Shown here: piece after piece, positions 1 to 11,828 of the stretch | Layout: each line of letters starts with the position of its first letter | Position numbering within the stretch: the first letter of the stretch is position 1 | Source of the DNA: Amoebophrya sp. A120 | Taxonomy: Eukaryota > Sar > Dinophyceae > Syndiniales > Amoebophryaceae | Direction of reading: 5' to 3' | DNA: 64,000 nt | Assembly (NCBI GenBank): GCA_905178155.1 | Contig: CAJINV010000006.1 | Span: 3,568,169-3,632,168 of the forward strand | Notes under the pieces: model-generated | What the model was told of the DNA's origin: nothing | What the model saw: the letters and a program-made list of their open reading frames with translations, nothing else | Database searches by the model: none | Program-made: the position numbers and the translations under genes

Positions 1-38
1 CGCGCTGGTTAGATTTTCGCGCACGCATTTGGTTACCA
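1..38. mobile_element. Right end of a TIR element cut by the window start
   Basis: The first 38 bases are the exact reverse complement of the left end of the 1.27-kb element at 19698-20962, including its outer TGGTAACCAAATGCGTGCGC. The window therefore opens inside the right terminus of a second copy; the rest lies upstream and is not visible. Confidence 0.75.
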
Positions 39-655
39 GATCAGGCTGTTGACACTGCCACTGGCCTGTAGTTGTGCATAGAAAGACAAAGATCTATACC
101 ATTACCAATGGGCCATAAGTAAGCACACATTAGCACTGACTTCTGTTCAATTTGATCAAGTGCTTCAAAGGGGTTAAACTGTTTGTACATATTCATATTT
201 TAATAGCAGGGCAGCTGCAGCAAGTGCATTTGCAGAATTACATGTTACATTTTTTGTTTTACTGTGACACATCATCGTACATAGACATCCAAAGAAGTTG
301 AAGTGGCGAGCGCTGTTGACTATTCAACGCAACAAATAATTTCAGTTTGTTTTCACCTGAGTCGCTAGCTGATGAAAGGGAAAAGTAGAGGACGACGTCG
401 GTGGGTTTCTTTCTTTCTTTCCGCGCCCGGGCACGGCATCAAATGTTCAAGGCGCTCAATGTCGGTGGGTTGACTTCGTATCATGATGCGCAATCGATAC
501 CATAACATTATCTATGATTATGATCCAACTAGAAATACTAGAGTCTTCAGTTCTTGTGCACGAAAGTGCATTGCGCGTGCCCATTGATTTGCATTTGTTT
601 CGACACGCTTTATTTGACGTCTAAGTGGAAGCATCATGATTCTCATTGTTCGTGC

Positions 656-2360
656 TCATTGCTCCACCGGCACTCCAGCGGTTTTTGGACCACCGCGGGA
701 CGCATGTTTTTGCTGCATCTGCGATTCTATGCGACCTCCGTTCCCCGTCGTGGTAGCCGCAGCCGCATGCGCCGCTTTCCCGTGTTCACCCGCCGACGCA
801 GTGGCCTTCTTCGCCTCCGCTTTTTTCTTTTCCGCCTTGTTGGTCGTCGCCTCCTTCTTGTTCACCTCCTGCTTGACCACCACCTTGTTTTTCACCGTGT
901 CAACCTTGTTGCTGTGTCCTGAACAAAACTACCATCGCCCTAGATTGGTCACGCATGAAATTACGTCGCATGTTTTGTTTTTTACATCAAATGAACTTGA
1001 ACATGTTGATATCGAACTCGATCTCCTCTGTTCAACAGAACTCGATCATGTTCTAATGCAAGAATACAAATACCGCGTCCAGCAACAGAGTCTGTTGGAC
1101 GCGGTATTGCATTACAAATTTAGGGCAATGGTGCTTTTATCATGTACGATATGCTCGTCACCGTGTCCATCTCCATCAGGTTCACCGCCTCCGGCACCTC
1201 GTCGGTAAACTCTTCATGCGTCCCATCCAAGCAAAAATTTGTAATCAAGTAGATCATCTTTGTCTTGTCAGTACAAATCTTGGTTGTAAATCAAATTTCT
1301 GTAAGATTGCGACAAGCTGATGCGACCTACCCCAGTCCACCGGGTAGGAAGCGTAAAATCAACATAGACATACTGAAGACGTGAGTTATGCTTGAAAAAT
1401 GAAACCTTTATTCGACATCGACGCTCACTATTGCGTGAACATGCAACTTCCAAAGTAAGGCGTCACTTGATTAAAGAAAGTTGCATGGATAGGCATCATC
1501 TTCAAACTCGGCATCGATGCCCTGGCGGTTTCCAGCATTCTGCAGAGCAGAGGCACCAAACTATGCTGTGGAAAACTACCGCGTTCATCATGTTGAGGTT
1601 TGTTCCCCATCCTCATTCTTTCTGGTATGCGATAGGATACGAGGGTGCGTTTGCGTAATCAGCATTACAAATACAAATTGAAATACATTTCGATTTCTGC
1701 TGCTGGTTCAAGTAGTTTTCCACGGCATAGCAGGGTGAAGAAGACGCAGACCAGCTTCTGCAAGAAAAAGCGCAGCTGCCACATGATGCCTGGTTTTTAG
1801 ATTTGTTTTCGTTGTTTTGTCATGATGCAGCAGGGATATCACTATGAATGTGGTGGATGAGATAGAGATGAGGGTGCACATCTGTACCGTGAAGTCTTCT
1901 TTATTATTTCGACGTTCCGACTTCATCATGCAACATGATGGTAAGACTCAGTATAATCAGTTGCATCGTTCAGCACACTAAACTACCTTTCCGGTCTCGT
2001 CGCCTTTGCGGGATGACGCCACTACGTGTAGTCCGCGATACGTACCCTGGCTGGATAATTCTTCGCACGACTCCAAGAAATACCTCGAATGGACAATAGT
2101 GTGAATGATATACAACCCGTGAACCTGATGCTGTAACGCTTTAATGGTCAGTATCAGCAGCTTCTGGATCATTTCAGCTTTCGTAGCTCAATTTCACATG
2201 ACAACAATCCTTCTAGAGCCTCAAAATGTAGTTTTGTACCTTCAATCGAACAGTGGCAGAAGAAGCGATCCGGGCCCTCAATTGAGCTGTCCACGGCAAG
2301 AACCACTTCTAAGATGTACCGGCAAGAAGACTTCTTGGAACAAAAGTGTACAACTACCAC
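656..2360 (-). other. Unresolved multi-exon gene pieces
   Basis: Several short minus-strand stretches read like exons, but I could not join them. One at 1978-2172 and one at 2169-2360 lie in neighbouring frames and have ordinary globular composition (an LEVVLAVDSSIEG-like run, then an L/I-rich helix). One near 1130-1230 is acidic (EEFTDEVPEAVNL...). One at about 1500-1550 follows a CTCTGCAG acceptor. The last, 656-910, is Lys/Ala-rich with no hydrophobic core and ends at a stop. Introner-type motifs (GCATTACAAATTT near 1108-1120) and a hairpin at 1070-1107 lie between pieces. I recognise no family. It could be one gene reading 2360 to 656, two genes, or a decaying gene. The minus strand agrees with all its neighbours. 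Confidence 0.3.
1070..1107. repeat. Short perfect-stem hairpin
   Basis: ATACCGCGTCC pairs with GGACGCGGTAT, with AACAG/CTGTT extending the stem and an AG bulge. It is followed by GCATTACAAATTT, the internal motif of the introners, so it may be the core of a decayed element. No flanking duplication is visible. Confidence 0.5.
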
Positions 2361-4640
2361 ACAGGAGCTAGATTTTTGAAGTTGAAACTCTGAATAATCA
2401 ACAAGTTACACTCATCATGACACGACGGAATTCATGAAATTGAAGGAAAGTGAAACGCCTTCATAAAGCACCTCTAACGACAGTCACTACATCGAACTTG
2501 TCCACGATTTTTCTGTTTCTTGCAACTCTTCGTTTCACGACGACGATCGACGTAACACATGCTTCTATCTTGATTTTTTGAAATCAGGGCCCACCTATGA
2601 CTGCTTTTTGCAACGATTCCCGTTCATTCTCAAACGACAACGACTTTTTCGACGAACGACCCACAATTTGCCTTGCCATGAACAAGAAGAGTTTGCTTAC
2701 AGCAGCTTGACTTTTTGTTTTTACATTCAACCGACTGCCGCTATGATATCCTCCCACAACGAATACACGAGTAAGTTTCAGTAGTATTTTCGAGCTGGAG
2801 CAACAGCAACTAGATGGAAAATTTATGTTTGTGTAACACCGACATCAGCTTCTCTGGAGTGGATGCTTAACACTTTGCACGAACAACACCAAGCTGTATC
2901 TGCCCGGCGCGATAGAGAAAAACGCTGCTCATCTTTCCATGCGGAATCTAAAGAAGACCTCTATTTGTGTCTGACATGTTGAATGAAAGTAAAGTGAAGA
3001 CTTCAGGCTCTATGCATACGGGCACTATGCATACGGGCACTACACAGACGGCAACGAAATTGATTTCAAAATGGTCAATTCATCCTTGGTCAAAACTAGT
3101 GTATGGTCCTCACAATGGCTGAAAAACTGCAGCGGGCTTGAAGAACAAGAAAGATATACATATATTTACAAATTAAGTTCCTCGTCGTGAATTTGCCACG
3201 CAGAAAGAGAACAACTTTTTGCACTTCGTCCTTGGAAGCACAGCATTGCTGCACCCTCGTGGCACTGAAACAACACTCATCACAACTACCAAACTCGCCT
3301 TCTATTTTTCATCTACACTTCTACTTCTTCTTCGTCTCAACATATTCTGCTGCCCACGACATCGTAAGTGCAACCCATAATATCTTCAAAGATCAAGATT
3401 AGCATCCAATGGGTCGCGCTCCTATTTTGGTGTTACGTTCGCCGTGCTCCAAGTAATCAAATTGTGCTCAGCAGTCGGTATTTTAGTGTAGTTCTGGTCC
3501 TTGCTGGGGGTTAGCATGGTCGTCTTTGTTTACTTAAAAAAATGCATGAGGTCCGTGGTCGGTAACGATATTTACTTATTGTTTAGGTAGTATTTCGATT
3601 TTTTCATAAGAGTGCTGTACGAGATTGAGAATGTTCTTTGAGTGATAGTTCTTGGGGTTACTGCTCGACTAAATCTGAATCTGAGAGTGGGCGACATTAC
3701 TGCTGACTGAGACGAAGACTTTTAGGCTCCACTGGCAAGAACTCTGCGCCGACACGTGGCCATCGAGCTGCTCGGTGCGTAGACGTAATCTAGTGAGCAA
3801 GTACTTAGTTAGTAATCCAGTGCTGCTGGTGGCAAGTGTCAACGTATAAACGCAAGGAGTGACCTTCTTAACCCTACTTGATTACAATTAGCCTGGTCGT
3901 GGCAGAGGATATTGCAAAAGTGGCGCGCGTTCACTCTTTTACAACGGGAACGGAGGGAAAGCAAAAGCATGCAAGCATATACGCATAAACGGCGCTGGAT
4001 AAAGATAGTCACAGTTCTATTTTCCTAATATGCTAATGCTATTGCTATTCCTCGAAAATTGTCCACGATCATGCGACCGCAGTTTCCTTCAGTGGAGCTG
4101 GCAACACTGCGCGCCTACACTAGAGGGGGGTACCCAAAAGACAGGCTCATGCGCAGCGCCGCTCCGTTCGTCGCGTCCGACGTGTAGTCCATCGTCATGC
4201 CCTACTACAACAGGCATGGCTGAATGAATGGAAGAAAGCAGCTGCCTTCCCTTTCGCAGCTGCAAAATTCAAATCATAGCCGTCAAGAAGTAAAAATACG
4301 TGCGCCCTCAAACAATCCAGGTGAACAAACTTTGGTGGAGCTACAATACTTGTTTAGAAAAGAAATTTAGTTTGTGCGTCGGAATGCCTTCGATATAATT
4401 TATTTTAAAACGCTGATATTACCGATACTTTGAAAAATTATATTTCTATCATTTTGGGTGCTGAGTAGATTGCAAAGGCATATAATACCAAACGAACAGC
4501 AAGGCATGTAACAAAACAGAGAAGGTGGGAAAGTGAAATAAAAGCCCCGCCTGTCGTGCATTCGTTGCGCGCCTTGTCTACCAGTTTACAGATACACGGC
4601 GCGCAAAGGCAAATGTGCAAATCTTGGCCCTGATTGTTTT
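2361..4640. other. Gene-poor stretch
   Basis: Apart from the relic repeat at 2855-3160 I see no supportable gene here. Open frames are short, lie on both strands and have no recognisable composition. The stretch separates the unresolved pieces on the left from the kinase-related fragment. Confidence 0.5.
2855..3160 (-). pseudogene. Relic copy of the 3' end of the RAD51-like gene
   Basis: Bases 3040-3150 closely match 13344-13448, the last codons of the RAD51-like gene. The copy still encodes the tail motif DHTLVLTKDELTILKSI and ends at its own stop near 3043. Immediately upstream, the equivalent of the FFKPALGQFF codons has lost several bases and is out of frame. The 3' flanks also match with more divergence: the stretch around 2875-2970 (ACGAACAACACCAAG) corresponds to 13185-13280. 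This is a diverged direct duplication about 10 kb from its parent, so the fragment is not expected to be functional. The larger kinase gene now lies between the two copies. Confidence 0.7.
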
Positions 4641-4644
4641 ACAC

Positions 4645-5040
4645 TCAAGGCCGCCTGCTCCCCGCACCATCCAACGGAGGACGGCGACTCTCCAACGCCG
4701 CGGAGCTTTCATCGGGCAGGAGGGTGTACGAGTCCCGTTCCGGTTCCAAGCCAAGGCGGATGTGCTGCGCAATAAGCCGAACCCATCCTCGGGGGACCGG
4801 TTCGAAACTTCGGCCGAACTTTCCTGGGACCTGTTTTAAGGATAACGGACCAGCACCCTGCGACACAGCGCGAAAATGGTTCTCGACCTCTTTCGCATGG
4901 TTATCGAGCTCTGCCCGCGTGAAAACGCTGTCCGCGGCGTATCGGGAGAAAAGCACAGAAAGCGCTGGCCATATGGCCTTCAGTTTTTTTGTTTCGGGCT
5001 CTCCTGCGTCTGCGTAATCAAGGAAGTAGGCGCGTAACAT
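4645..5040 (-). pseudogene. Exon or fragment of the tandem-kinase gene (C-terminal module)
   Basis: The reading frame matches the segment after kinase domain 1 in the neighbouring 6119-11828 gene. VFTRAEL...AKEV corresponds to VFTEEEL...AQEV, and AQHIRLGLEPERDS to AQHIRLGLKPELDS. It occupies the place where the second module's matching segment would be expected, so it may be the true last exon, separated by an odd 1.08-kb GC-rich gap. I could not find a frame-preserving junction, and similarity stops where the parent continues into the next module (shifted frame near 4680). Equally possible is a broken leftover of module duplication. Confidence 0.5.
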
Positions 5041-6118
5041 ACAGGCCGGCCCCCCCCCCCCCCCCCTCTATGCCTGCGCTAGCCGTCCAGGTGGGGGGTG
5101 CGTGGGGCAGCTCAGTTGGCCCGGCCTAGCTAGCGCCCACCGAGATATGACGGCACACGACTCCGCGCACCGGGGCCCCCGCATGGCATGCCAGCCCTCC
5201 CCTCGCCGCCGGCCGGCCCTTAGAGCCAGGCCAGGGCAGTCAATCGAACCTCGGGCCGCGGCCGGTGCCCGGACCGGCTTGTGGGCGTAAAGGTCGGCAT
5301 CTGCATCCATGGCGCCGACGCTGGTTCAGCAGCACTGCGCGGCTTTACAAGTTCCTGCCCCGGAGTTTTTGGAGAATCATGCCAAGTTTTTTCATCTCTC
5401 TTGTCGAGGACGGTTGGAACTGAGGCGCAAAAAATGTGCCAAACATCTGCCGGCGCCCGACAAAGAAACCGCAGACGACCGCGAGGGCGCGATCGTCTGA
5501 CGCTGCCGAGGGCCTGCTACATACCACCTGTGGGAATGGCCACAAAAATCACAAAGAAACGCCCCCCCGCCCTAGCTACTGGCCAACGCACTATAATGAT
5601 AATCAATTTAGCTGCCCCGATCGCGTACCCCCGGGCCCGCCCCTGTTCTTCCCCTGGCGGAAAATAGATCGCGGCGCCCACGCTGCCTAGATAAGGCGTT
5701 CGCGGTTTTTTCGGGCTTGCCGCTTTTGCTCTTCCAACGCCGGGGGCCTTTTCCGCGGGTTTTTCCTTCCAATACCCCAAAAAAACCGCGGACGCCCTGC
5801 CTGCCTAGCTACTTCGACAGAGTTCTATGGCCCATTTTTCCTAACCCTTCCAAGCCACCCGCCCATCCCGGGGCCGGTGGCTGCGACGCGTTGGCAGGCG
5901 GATTTTGTCACCAGTAACCGACCGCCTGTGCCCCCGCCAACCGCCTTACGAACTTCATGCCCCTGGAGCCCGGGCAGGGCACTTCATTCCCTACCTACCT
6001 AGCTACCCCCCGACGGCCTTGCGCTGCGAGAAGGAAAAAGAAGGGCCGTCGCCACACACCACAAAGGCATTCGCCCAAAACAGGAAAACAAAACTTGAAG
6101 CCAGAAGGCCAACGCTTT
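5041..6118. other. GC-rich insert with a long C tract
   Basis: This 1.08-kb stretch contains a run of more than 15 C residues at about 5050-5066 and many CTAGCTAC/CCTACC steps, and codes for nothing I can support. It separates the kinase ORF from the matching C-terminal fragment. Composition resembles the GC-rich inserts inside the two long introners (25908-26863, 58307-59278). No clear TIR or direct repeat marks its ends. Confidence 0.4.
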
Positions 6119-9100
6119 TTATTCTTGTAATACCGCGGACGGGCAATGTAAAAAAAGCCAAGCGCGGGCGGTGTCTAGCCCCGCATCGCCCGAGAAGCGG
6201 GAGGCCACCGGGCGCGGAGTCGGTCCTCGTAGCTGTTCCACAATGGTCAGGCTGAGGGCAAAGAGATCAGACTTGGGGCTGTACCGCGAGGGGAATGCTG
6301 TGAATGGCTGCCCGGCGCGCCAGAATACGGCAGCACGTTGCCGGCAATCTTCTTCGGCGAGCGCGGGGCTTTGGTACAGGCCGACCGCAGGAAGCTTGTC
6401 GAAGTCGAGGCACTGGGAACCACCACTCGGGCCGACGGACGAGAGCAGCTGTAGTGGCGCCACACAATCTTCCCTCGATTTGAACACGGGGAGCCCAAGC
6501 AACACCGCACCCACTTCTCCAGCCTGGCCGGAGTGGTCGCGCGCGTTAACAATGGACGCTGCGTCGAAGTTAATAAGAAATCTCGGCTTGGAATTGGATT
6601 TGAAGTCAGAGCCCGAGTCAGAGCCTTCCCCACCCTCTGTTTGTGTTTCTGCTTCGAGTCCCACACTCGATGGGCTCACATCGTTCAAGACAATTCCACC
6701 AGCAGCAAAATGCTCGAAACACCCATGCGCCCTCTGGACATAGCCGGCCACATCGCTCAAATGGTGTCGCCACCAAATCCCATCTCCATCTTCTGCACCG
6801 GCCGGCCCTTCGTTGCCCAGCTTTGGCGAAATAATCTCGACCCGCTCCACGAAAAATAGAAAGCGAGCAATCGGGTCCGGCGATGAAGACACAAAGACCC
6901 GCGGGACCCGGGCAACACAGTCTTGCACGTCGGTTCGCCCATGGCTGAGCAACAAGTTTAGCAAAATTTCGCTTTCCGCCACTTTTTTTACGCAAGCCGC
7001 GTCGCTGTCTCGGCACTCGACGACCTTCAGCACCTGTTCGTACTTGTCATCGCCGAACACCTTATTCTTGATATTGGTGCTGCTGAGCGATAGCGAAGAA
7101 GTTGTAAAGGCGGTGGACACAGAAGTCTTGTGTGACAAAAACTCCGTCCAAACCTTGCCATTCAATCCACGTCCCCCGGGCGCGCCCTGGTAGGATATGG
7201 TGTACCCCGCCTGGTCTTTATCGGGCCTGCCCTCTTGGCGGCCCATGGCAGCAACAGCTTCGCTCGAAAGATGCACGGTATGACGATTATTTCCTTCACT
7301 GACGGCCCCCGTGTCCTCAGACGTCGCAGGGATAACAAAGTTTTCGACCCATAGTTCGAACTGAACTTTTTCGCTTTCGCATGGTGGGGGTCCGTTCACG
7401 AGCAAGTTGCCCATGGTCTGCGGAGCTTCTTCACAAGCAGCCCGCAATTTGTCCACAACGAAATTTGCCACCATTCGGCGTAAGCCTGTGCTGGGTTCAG
7501 CCGAGACACGGGATTCCAAGCTCGTGTGAGAGTCCAGCTCCGGTTTCAAACCAAGGCGGATGTGCTGCGCAACTAGCATCTTCGACTCGTCACGCAAATG
7601 CAACCCGTCCTCCTCACCTTGATCTTTTAAAAAAGAGAAGACCTCCTGCGCGCGGTCATGAAGTTCTTCTTCCGTAAATACCCCGCCTTTCATTTCTTTT
7701 GCTTTGAAACAAATTTCCGGAATTTTTTCGCCGCGAGCATCAAGCTCATTCACGGGCAGGTGGTTTCCCGCTAAAGTGCGGCCCGGAGAAACCAGGCTTA
7801 GAAGGGGGCCGCCAGGACCGCGCGCCGGCTGCAGATGCTGCATAATAGTTTGACTGGCGGCAAAAAGATCCGACTTCGGGGTGTAGCGCGCGGGCGGTTG
7901 TGTGAGCGCCGGCTTTCTGGAAAGGCGACGGACCGAGTCAAGCCGTTTGCACTTTTCATCGCTTCGCGCCGGGCTTAAAAAGCCGGGGGTTGAGTCAAAA
8001 TTTACGGAGCACTGACCTTCGCGAAGAAGCTGATCGCTGCCCGGCGTTTCACATTCGGTTTTGCTATTCGGTCCGGATACAACAGGATTCCCCAACACCA
8101 CTACCATTGCCGCATTATTACGGCGGGCATCGGCGTCCATGTTGACAATGGACGCAAGATCAAAATCAAATTGCCTGGGTTGGTGAGGTTTCCACGCAGG
8201 CGAAGCCGTCTGGCCCTCGGGTTGATGGCCCTCTGCCTCGTTCTTCGTCTTTTGAATTATTTCAAAGCCCATGTTGCGGGGCTTTAGGTCGTTCAAAATA
8301 ATGCCTGCTGCAGCGAAGCGCTCCAGACAAAAGTGTAGCTGGCTGACGTAGTGGTCCGCATTTTTCCGGAGGTGCTCACTGTCTTGCTGCGTTGTGCCCT
8401 CAAATCCTGGCGCGAGAACAACTTTCACCCGCTCCACGAAAAAAAGAAAACGGAGCCGGCCCGGCTCAGCAAAATCTAGCTCGTCCTCGTCGGTGCGGGC
8501 AAAGACGTAAGACACAAAGACTCGCGGGACCCGGGCAACACAATCTTGCACGTCGGTGCGTCCGTGGCTCAGCAACAAGTTAAGCAAAATTTCTGTCCAC
8601 GCCACTTCTTTCATGCACTTCACGTCATTCTCTGCGCACTCAACCACCTTCAGCACTTGTTCGTACTCATCATCACCGAACACCTTATTATTCAGCAAAT
8701 TACTAGTGAGGGCACTGCCCGCTTCTTCCGCAGCCCTTTTTGTCGAGTGAAACTCCGTCCACACCTCGCCAACCGTTCCTTTCCCCCCGGGTTCGCCCTC
8801 GTAGAGTATGAGGCTCTCTTTGTCGCCTTCGTCTGCACTGCCCTCGGTGCGGCCCATGGCAGCAACATCAACATTGCTCCAAAGGGGACGTACGGTATGA
8901 TGATTATTTTCTTCAGCGCGGCTCCCGGCGTCCTCAGACAATGCTGGGTGCACAAATTTTCCGACCCATTCTCTCGCAGAGATTTCGCCATCGCATGGTG
9001 AGCACGATCCCGCTGTTGCAGCTCCTCTTTTCTGGGGGCGATTATGCATTGCAAATGCGTCTATGTCATGTCTGGAAGATTGCAAGATCTGTCTCGAAGG

Positions 9101-11828
9101 TTTCGCATGCCCAGAAGGTGAAGGTCTGGGCTGGAATGCGAGCTGGTGTAGCCGTACAAGCTTTGAGAAGGTCAATGCGCGATGCCTATTAATTCATTAT
9201 CCTGAACAAGAAGAAGGCAACATCATCGGGCGCCCAAAATTGGGCCGCTTTTTCATCATGTGCTCAAGCAATACAGATTCATTCGTGCGTCCTCGCCCAG
9301 ACCTAGAAGGACAGACTCGGGCTATTCCAGGCCCACAGAACATATTTGCAATGCACAGCCACCTCGAAGTTCTTGTTCATCTGCTGGTGAATGTAAATCG
9401 CACGAGAGATGATCATGAGCACCAACATGAGCGTTCTCGAGCAGGTAGCGCATAGTCTCGGGAGCAACCTGGCAAGCAATCCACAATTCTTGCGTAACGC
9501 GATATACCACCTGTGCGTGCCACAATTTGGTCTTAGCAACCGGGTCACTTTTTTCATCCTGGGATGATTTTGACGCGTGTTGAAGAAAGCTCAGCTCAGT
9601 ACTGTTTGCGAGAAGCCTGCTCGTCAAGTCCGAGTTGCTAAGCAGTTCAGGATGCTGCCCTCTAGCAGGTGCGTCTCTGACTTCTGAAATCGCAGTTGCA
9701 GTGGATGCAGGTGTGATGGAACCTCCAGGGCCACGCCGGCGGGCTTGTTCCGCTGTGGGAAAAAAGTTGTGGTAGCGTTGTTGTACAAAACTCATTTCCT
9801 GCTTAGTATCCCGACGAAAAAAAAACTGCTTACACTTACACACTTGCTGTAGCTTCAACAGCAGCACAACGCGTTTTATTTATATCCGCATGACACAGAA
9901 AACTTGCAGTGTTAGATATCATACACAAGAAATGGAAAAACACGTATGGCTACATCACGACTAGGCTCCTGAGTACAATGTAATCCGGCATGAGAGAACC
10001 TGATGTCTGTCTTGTAATATGGTCTGCAGCACTTCAAAAATGTGTAACGGTAACACTTTTTTCGTTGCATAATGCTCTGCGTTCTTGCGTGATTGTGATG
10101 CCTCGTTCCTCGAACTGTTCGTGACCGAAATCGGCAGCAGTGCGGGCGACAAAGCGTCAGAAGCAGTTTGAGCCCCGCCGGGAAGCTGTTTTTGCTGAGC
10201 CGGGGCGGACGGCTGTGAAAAAGAAAGGCTTGGCTGGACTTGGGTTTTCTCGGTACTAGTGGGAGAAGACGCTTTTTCTTTCAGCCGCCCGTCCGACTGG
10301 TGCCCGACTGTCGCATGATTCGCCACCAGCAGGGAGGTGGATGAGGACTCCTGATCTTCGTTCCCAGAAGTGCCCTGCTGCTGGTTATGTTCCATCCGTA
10401 CACGCGCAAACGAAGCGGGCTCCCACCGAGTGGTAGGATTTGTTGTTTGCTCTGGAGGATGAATGCTCGATGAGGCGCTCTGTTTAGCAGCTCTTGCTTC
10501 CTTTGGTCGCCCCATGATGTCGTCTACCGCAGCGGTAATTCGCGTTTCGTTGGAAGGCTTAGTATATGCACTGCAAACATGCCGGCGCCGGGGTCTGGGT
10601 AACAAGGCTTGTGATGCTAATACAAACTCGGAGTATCACGAGCAGGACGTCTCAAAATATTGCCAGCCCTCTGCCGAATGACATTATAGCTTTCGGGCTT
10701 CTTACGTGCTGCCTATGGATTCATCTGCGCTTCAAACTGCGTTTTTGTATGACAGAAAAACGGGCCTTTTGGGTACCAACGTGCATGACGGACTCGAAAG
10801 TCTGTCCCTGTGTCTGTCGTGCCGGCCGAGCACTACAAAAGCCTGTCCCTGCATTCTTCCAGACCCAGACACTCTTGATTTGATACTATCGTGGCGGTCG
10901 CGGCGGCGCCAGGAACGTCTTGTCCCTGTGGCTTTTTTATTTGGTCCTCTTCCTTTTTCGGGGTCGCGTAGCCCAACAAGGACCAGGGAAAAGAGAAGCC
11001 GGGTTCTGCCGGAAAAAGGTTCTTGCCAAGCCAGGAGTGGCTCGGCTGGTGGTCATCCACTTCTCCACCGGGAACCGCCGCATGCGTGCACGCCGGTGTT
11101 CCATAATTTTCGCTTCCTTCAGCACAGTCCGCGGCGGTCGCCACTGGCTGTTCCTCTGCCGCACGGCGTGCAGCTGTTCCGCGAAGATTGCCGTATTTGA
11201 CGCGATATGAAATGCAAAAATGTCTGGGTCTGGAAGAAAAATGCATGATTTGTCATGCATATTTCTCATGACCCATGATGCCTGTAATGCTCGACCTAGC
11301 ATCGCAGACTTTTAGAGGGCTTCCTGATGCACCCTCCGCATGACAAATGGCCCGTCCGTGTAGCAAAAACTGCACCCCTCTTGCTGGTCATGCAATACAA
11401 ATCTTTTTAGAGTCCAAAAACAGCACGACAAGTTGCAACGTTCCAGACCCAGACATTTTTACATTTGATACGCGACGCTTGGCTGCAGGCTGAGACGGAG
11501 CAACTACGGGCCCAGCTGTCGGTCCGCTTGTTTCCGGTCGGTTCTCGAGCGCGCTGGTGGGCACTCGTCCTTCTTTTTCCACCGCCCGACCCGACCCGTG
11601 AGAAAGTCCTCCATCCTCCCCTGGACCCCTGCCCAAATCGGGTTCCACGTCGTTCACCTCCCCTGCCCTCCTGACTCGCATTGCATGCGCGTTCTGCGGT
11701 GCTAAGCTGAAGTAGAAACACCCCGGCACGACCGCGGAGAGAGGGAACAGAAACCCGGGCAGAAGTAGGCGCCCAGATTTTGCTTTGTTCATTGTCTTCA
11801 TTTTGGATTTGCTGCTCAGCAAGCTCAT
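6119..11828 (-). CDS. Secreted tandem protein kinase / pseudokinase
   Basis: The ATG at 11828 opens a hydrophobic N-terminal segment (LLLPGFLFPLSAVVPGCFYF) that looks like a signal peptide. Exons are about 11828-11471, 11205-10886, 10562-9961, 9867-9358 and 9042-6119. Three introners interrupt them; the 9961-9867 junction is not fixed. The last exon carries two similar modules. Module 1 (about 8800-7850) has a Gly loop (GKGTVGEVW), a Lys in VLKVV, an HRD-like loop LNDLKPRN and an Asp in FDFDLAS. Module 2 (about 7190-6240) keeps GRGLNGKVW and VLKVV, but its loop reads LNDVSPSS and so has lost the catalytic-loop Lys and Asn: a predicted pseudokinase. Each module keeps a PKSDLFA segment. A piece of a further pre-kinase module lies at about 9600-9400. 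A secreted effector role in a parasite is inference. Confidence 0.75.
9043..9357. mobile_element. Introner, family A (decayed)
   Basis: Left end TATGCATTGCAAATG, right end CATATTTGCAATGCACA. Family A ends resemble TATCAAATGCAAAAGTGTCT with GGGTCTGG inside. The flanking repeats are weak (GCGAT / GCCAC). Removing it joins LRGG to PQKRG in frame in the kinase gene. Confidence 0.7.
10563..10885. mobile_element. Introner, family A (decayed)
   Basis: Left arm TATATGCACTGCAAACATG with GGGTCTGG inside; right arm ends TTGATTTGATA. Many substitutions; flanking repeat unclear. It lies in the kinase gene between exons that join in frame if about the whole element is removed. It looks like an older insertion. 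Confidence 0.6.
11206..11470. mobile_element. Introner, family A
   Basis: Ends TATGAAATGCAAAAATGTCT and ACATTTTTACATTTGATA, with a perfect CGCGA repeat on both sides. It interrupts the kinase gene just after the signal-peptide exon. Removing element plus one repeat copy keeps the frame (AKRR|VKYGN). Confidence 0.9.

Noticed and set aside
554-1208. Plus-strand frames of 122 and 190 codons
   Set aside because: They overlap minus-strand exon-like pieces, have Cys/Phe-rich composition typical of antisense reading, and run against the orientation of every resolved gene.
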